A stretch of 33,649 bases of DNA from Candidatus Mediterraneibacter tabaqchaliae. GTDB taxonomy: Bacteria > Bacillota > Clostridia > Lachnospirales > Lachnospiraceae. The stretch is taken from assembly GCA_019120595.1 (NCBI GenBank), contig DWUV01000144.1:1-33649 (forward strand). The letters are read 5' to 3'. The translations under genes were made by a program, and so were the position numbers. The notes under the pieces were generated by a model. The model made no database searches. It had not been told where the DNA came from and saw only the letters and a list, made by a program, of their open reading frames with translations. The first letter of the stretch is position 1, and every line of letters begins with the position of its first letter. Below are positions 31,901-33,649 of this stretch, piece after piece.

Positions 31901-33529
31901 ATGGAAAAATCAAATATTTTACAAAAAGATTATACCTTGAATCAAAACGGTTATCAATTAAAACTTCCATTAAATATTGATTGCATCATACCGAAAGACG
32001 ATTCTGTGCGGCTGCTGAGTCAGTTTGTGGAGGAGATGGATTTGTCTGACTTATATTCGACGTATCAGAGGATACCCGAAAATCCGTCACCGCGCACCAT
32101 CCTTAAGGTTGTGCTTTATGCGTATATGAATGGGGACTTTTCTTCCCGCGATATGGAGAAGGTCTGTCGCAGGGATATTAACTTTATGTATCTGCTGGAA
32201 GGCGCCCCTGTGCCCGACCATGCGACTTTTGCACGTTTCCATACCCTGCATTTCGCGCTGTGCTCGAAGAAGATCCTGGCAGCTGTCACAAAGTTCCTTT
32301 ACAGTATTGGGGAGATTTCGGGAGAAGATATTTTTATCGACGGAACGAAGATCGAGGCCTACGCGAATAAATACACTTTTGTCTGGAAAAAGGCAACAAC
32401 AAAGAATATGGAAAAACTTCTGAAGAAACTTGCGGCCTTTGTAGAGTCCTGCGAAGAAATGTATGGCCTGAGGATTGTTTACCAGAATAAAGTCACCGTA
32501 AAACATTTGAAAAAGCTCAGAAAAAAGCTGTACAGGCTGAAAGTGGAAGAAGGGATTGAGTTTGTACACGGGACAGGGAAAAGGAAATCCCCATTGCAGA
32601 AAAGTATTGAAACACTGGAGCAATATTTGGACAAACTAAAAGAATATACCCAGAAACTTTATGTTTGCGGAGACAGGAACAGTTATTCAAAGACAGACCA
32701 TGATGCGACTTTTATGAGGATGAAAGAAGATGCTATGGGGAATGGGCAGCTCAAAGCCGGGTATAACATCCAGCATGGTGTAGACTCTGAATATATTACC
32801 TGGCTAACAGTAGGGCCGCAGCCTACGGACACCACAACGCTGATCCCTTTTTTCAAAGATCTGGAAGAATATGTAGATAACTTCAAATACAAAAGAGTAA
32901 CAGCGGATGCTGGATATGAGAGCGAAGAGAATTACGCTTATCTGGAGAAAGAAAAGAAAGAGGCATTTATCAAGCCTGCTAATTATGAGATTGGGAAAAA
33001 GCGTTCTTATCAAAACGACATCGGCAGAGCAGAAAATATGAAATATGATCCGCAGGAGGACACCTACACCTGCCACAACGGAAAAAGACTGAAAGTCAGT
33101 AAGATAAAGAAAGAAAAAACCAAAACAGGATACGAAAGGGAAACGACTGTTTACAGCTGTGCAGACTGCAGCGGGTGCCCATACAAAAAAGAATGTATCA
33201 AAGGGAACCACAGTAAAGTTCCATTCGAAGACAGGACGAAAAATTTGTATGTTTCCCGGAAGTTCAACCAGTACCGAAAGGATGACCTGGAGAGGATCAG
33301 AAGCGAAGAAGGGATTCTGCTGCGAGTGAACCGGAGTATCCAATCCGAGGGAAGTTTTGGAGATTTGAAAGAGGATACAGGTTTCCGAAGATTTCGGTAT
33401 CGAGGGAAAGCGAATGTAGAAGCGCAAAGTATTCTGTTGGCAATTGCGCATAATATCAGGAAACTGCATCAAAAGATTCAAAGTGGGAAAACAGGAACAC
33501 ATCTGTTTGCGTTAAAGAAGAGCGCATAA
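31901..33529 (+). CDS. IS1182-family DDE transposase
   Basis: A 542-residue intact transposase. The N-terminal domain includes the segment SPRTILKVVLYAYMNGDFSS typical of IS1182/IS5-like helical regions. The DDE residues are seen in IFIDGTKIEAYANKY, VTADAGYESEENY and QSEGSFGDLKEDTGFRRFRYRG. A cysteine cluster, CADCSGCPYKKEC, lies at about 430. AAAGGTG precedes the ATG and overlaps the stop of the bioY fusion 9 nt upstream, so read-through from the biotin-controlled promoter could express it. Confidence 0.95.
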   Translation: MEKSNILQKDYTLNQNGYQLKLPLNIDCIIPKDDSVRLLSQFVEEMDLSDLYSTYQRIPENPSPRTILKVVLYAYMNGDFSSRDMEKVCRRDINFMYLLEGAPVPDHATFARFHTLHFALCSKKILAAVTKFLYSIGEISGEDIFIDGTKIEAYANKYTFVWKKATTKNMEKLLKKLAAFVESCEEMYGLRIVYQNKVTVKHLKKLRKKLYRLKVEEGIEFVHGTGKRKSPLQKSIETLEQYLDKLKEYTQKLYVCGDRNSYSKTDHDATFMRMKEDAMGNGQLKAGYNIQHGVDSEYITWLTVGPQPTDTTTLIPFFKDLEEYVDNFKYKRVTADAGYESEENYAYLEKEKKEAFIKPANYEIGKKRSYQNDIGRAENMKYDPQEDTYTCHNGKRLKVSKIKKEKTKTGYERETTVYSCADCSGCPYKKECIKGNHSKVPFEDRTKNLYVSRKFNQYRKDDLERIRSEEGILLRVNRSIQSEGSFGDLKEDTGFRRFRYRGKANVEAQSILLAIAHNIRKLHQKIQSGKTGTHLFALKKSA

Positions 33530-33649
33530 ATTTAGAAGGTTCAAAACGCCAAATAGACAGGAAAGGGGAGGTCTGCGCTTTTCCAGGCAGGAAGGGCAAA
33601 AACAGACGGATTACCTGGATATTTCTCTGAAACCAGTGATAAAAAAGGG
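33519..33649 (+). repeat. 131-bp perfect terminal direct repeat (equals 1-131)
   Basis: Base-by-base reading shows that the last 131 bases repeat the first 131. The repeat covers the final codons of the transposase and part of the IS1182 3' region. It is either contig overlap from assembly through a multi-copy IS or the closure overlap of a circular sequence. Confidence 0.95.

Larger units (their letters stand above)
31800..33649 (+). mobile_element. IS1182-family element, left end and transposase (runs off the window)
   Basis: It begins with GGGGCTGTCGCA (31800-31811), the inverse of the end at 160-171, inside the bioY frame. The terminal repeat runs into a perfect hairpin CGCACTAA-GCAA-TTAGTGCG (31808-31827). 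A second hairpin GCCGGGCT-AAACAA-AGCCCGGC (31859-31880) lies just before the transposase gene and could shield it from incoming transcription. The last 131 bases equal window bases 1-131, so the missing 40 bp of the right end are known from the other side. Confidence 0.9.

Noticed and set aside
1-33649. Small circular plasmid suggested by identical ends
   Set aside because: There are no replication, partition or mobilisation genes, essential era is present, and the end repeat lies in a probable multi-copy IS; kept only as an alternative in the findings.

Overview
The window looks like chromosome of a mucin-foraging gut Firmicute, most likely a Lachnospiraceae (Clostridia). This rests on the M16C peptidase-era pair, the J-domain/DUF5685 cassette, the FMN-riboswitch-controlled RibU, the BirA-type bioY promoter and the large anchored GH101 and GH33 glycosidases. 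I see no rRNA, tRNA, CRISPR array, phage genes or plasmid replication genes. The species cannot be named from sequence alone.

Layout. Positions 1-171 are the right end of an IS1182-family element, followed 12 bp later by an IS200-type element (about 183-840, tnpA on the minus strand). After a gene-poor stretch come a promoter with a palindromic operator, a PadR regulator and a DUF2812 membrane protein (1.3-2.4 kb, plus). Next are era and an M16C metallopeptidase (minus), topB (plus), two bacterial-PH-domain membrane proteins and an enolase paralogue that has lost most catalytic residues (minus), a YitT membrane protein (plus), then a GNAT acetyltransferase, a SleB-type cell-wall hydrolase and ribU with its FMN riboswitch (all minus). 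From 15.9 to 27.1 kb a two-gene minus-strand operon encodes a GH33 sialidase and a GH101 endo-alpha-N-acetylgalactosaminidase. Both are multimodular, secreted and end in the same unusual AVxTGD-TM-basic tail. From 27.6 to 30.9 kb lies another minus-strand cluster: deoB, a DUF5685 protein, a J-domain protein and a small membrane protein. Finally bioY (plus) runs directly into a second IS1182 copy that leaves the window. The last 131 bases repeat the first 131 exactly.

How the genes work together. The sialidase removes terminal sialic acid from mucin O-glycans. This exposes core-1 Gal-GalNAc, which GH101 releases from Ser/Thr. Tandem CBM40-like and CBM32-like modules and the C-terminal anchor would keep both enzymes at the cell surface on mucin. 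BioY and RibU are substrate-binding (S) components of ECF vitamin transporters, each under a recognisable vitamin-sensing control element.

The best candidates for something undescribed are: (1) the overlapping DUF5685/J-domain/membrane-protein cassette, whose DUF5685 member carries two Asp-rich motifs resembling squalene/phytoene synthases and whose start is preceded by a 12-nt-period ladder of Shine-Dalgarno-like motifs; (2) the degenerate enolase upstream of two PH-domain membrane proteins; (3) a nearly identical promoter-plus-flank module in front of two unrelated genes, topB and yitT; and (4) the IS1182 insertion that fuses bioY to the transposase transcription unit. All functional statements are read by eye from sequence; no searches were run.
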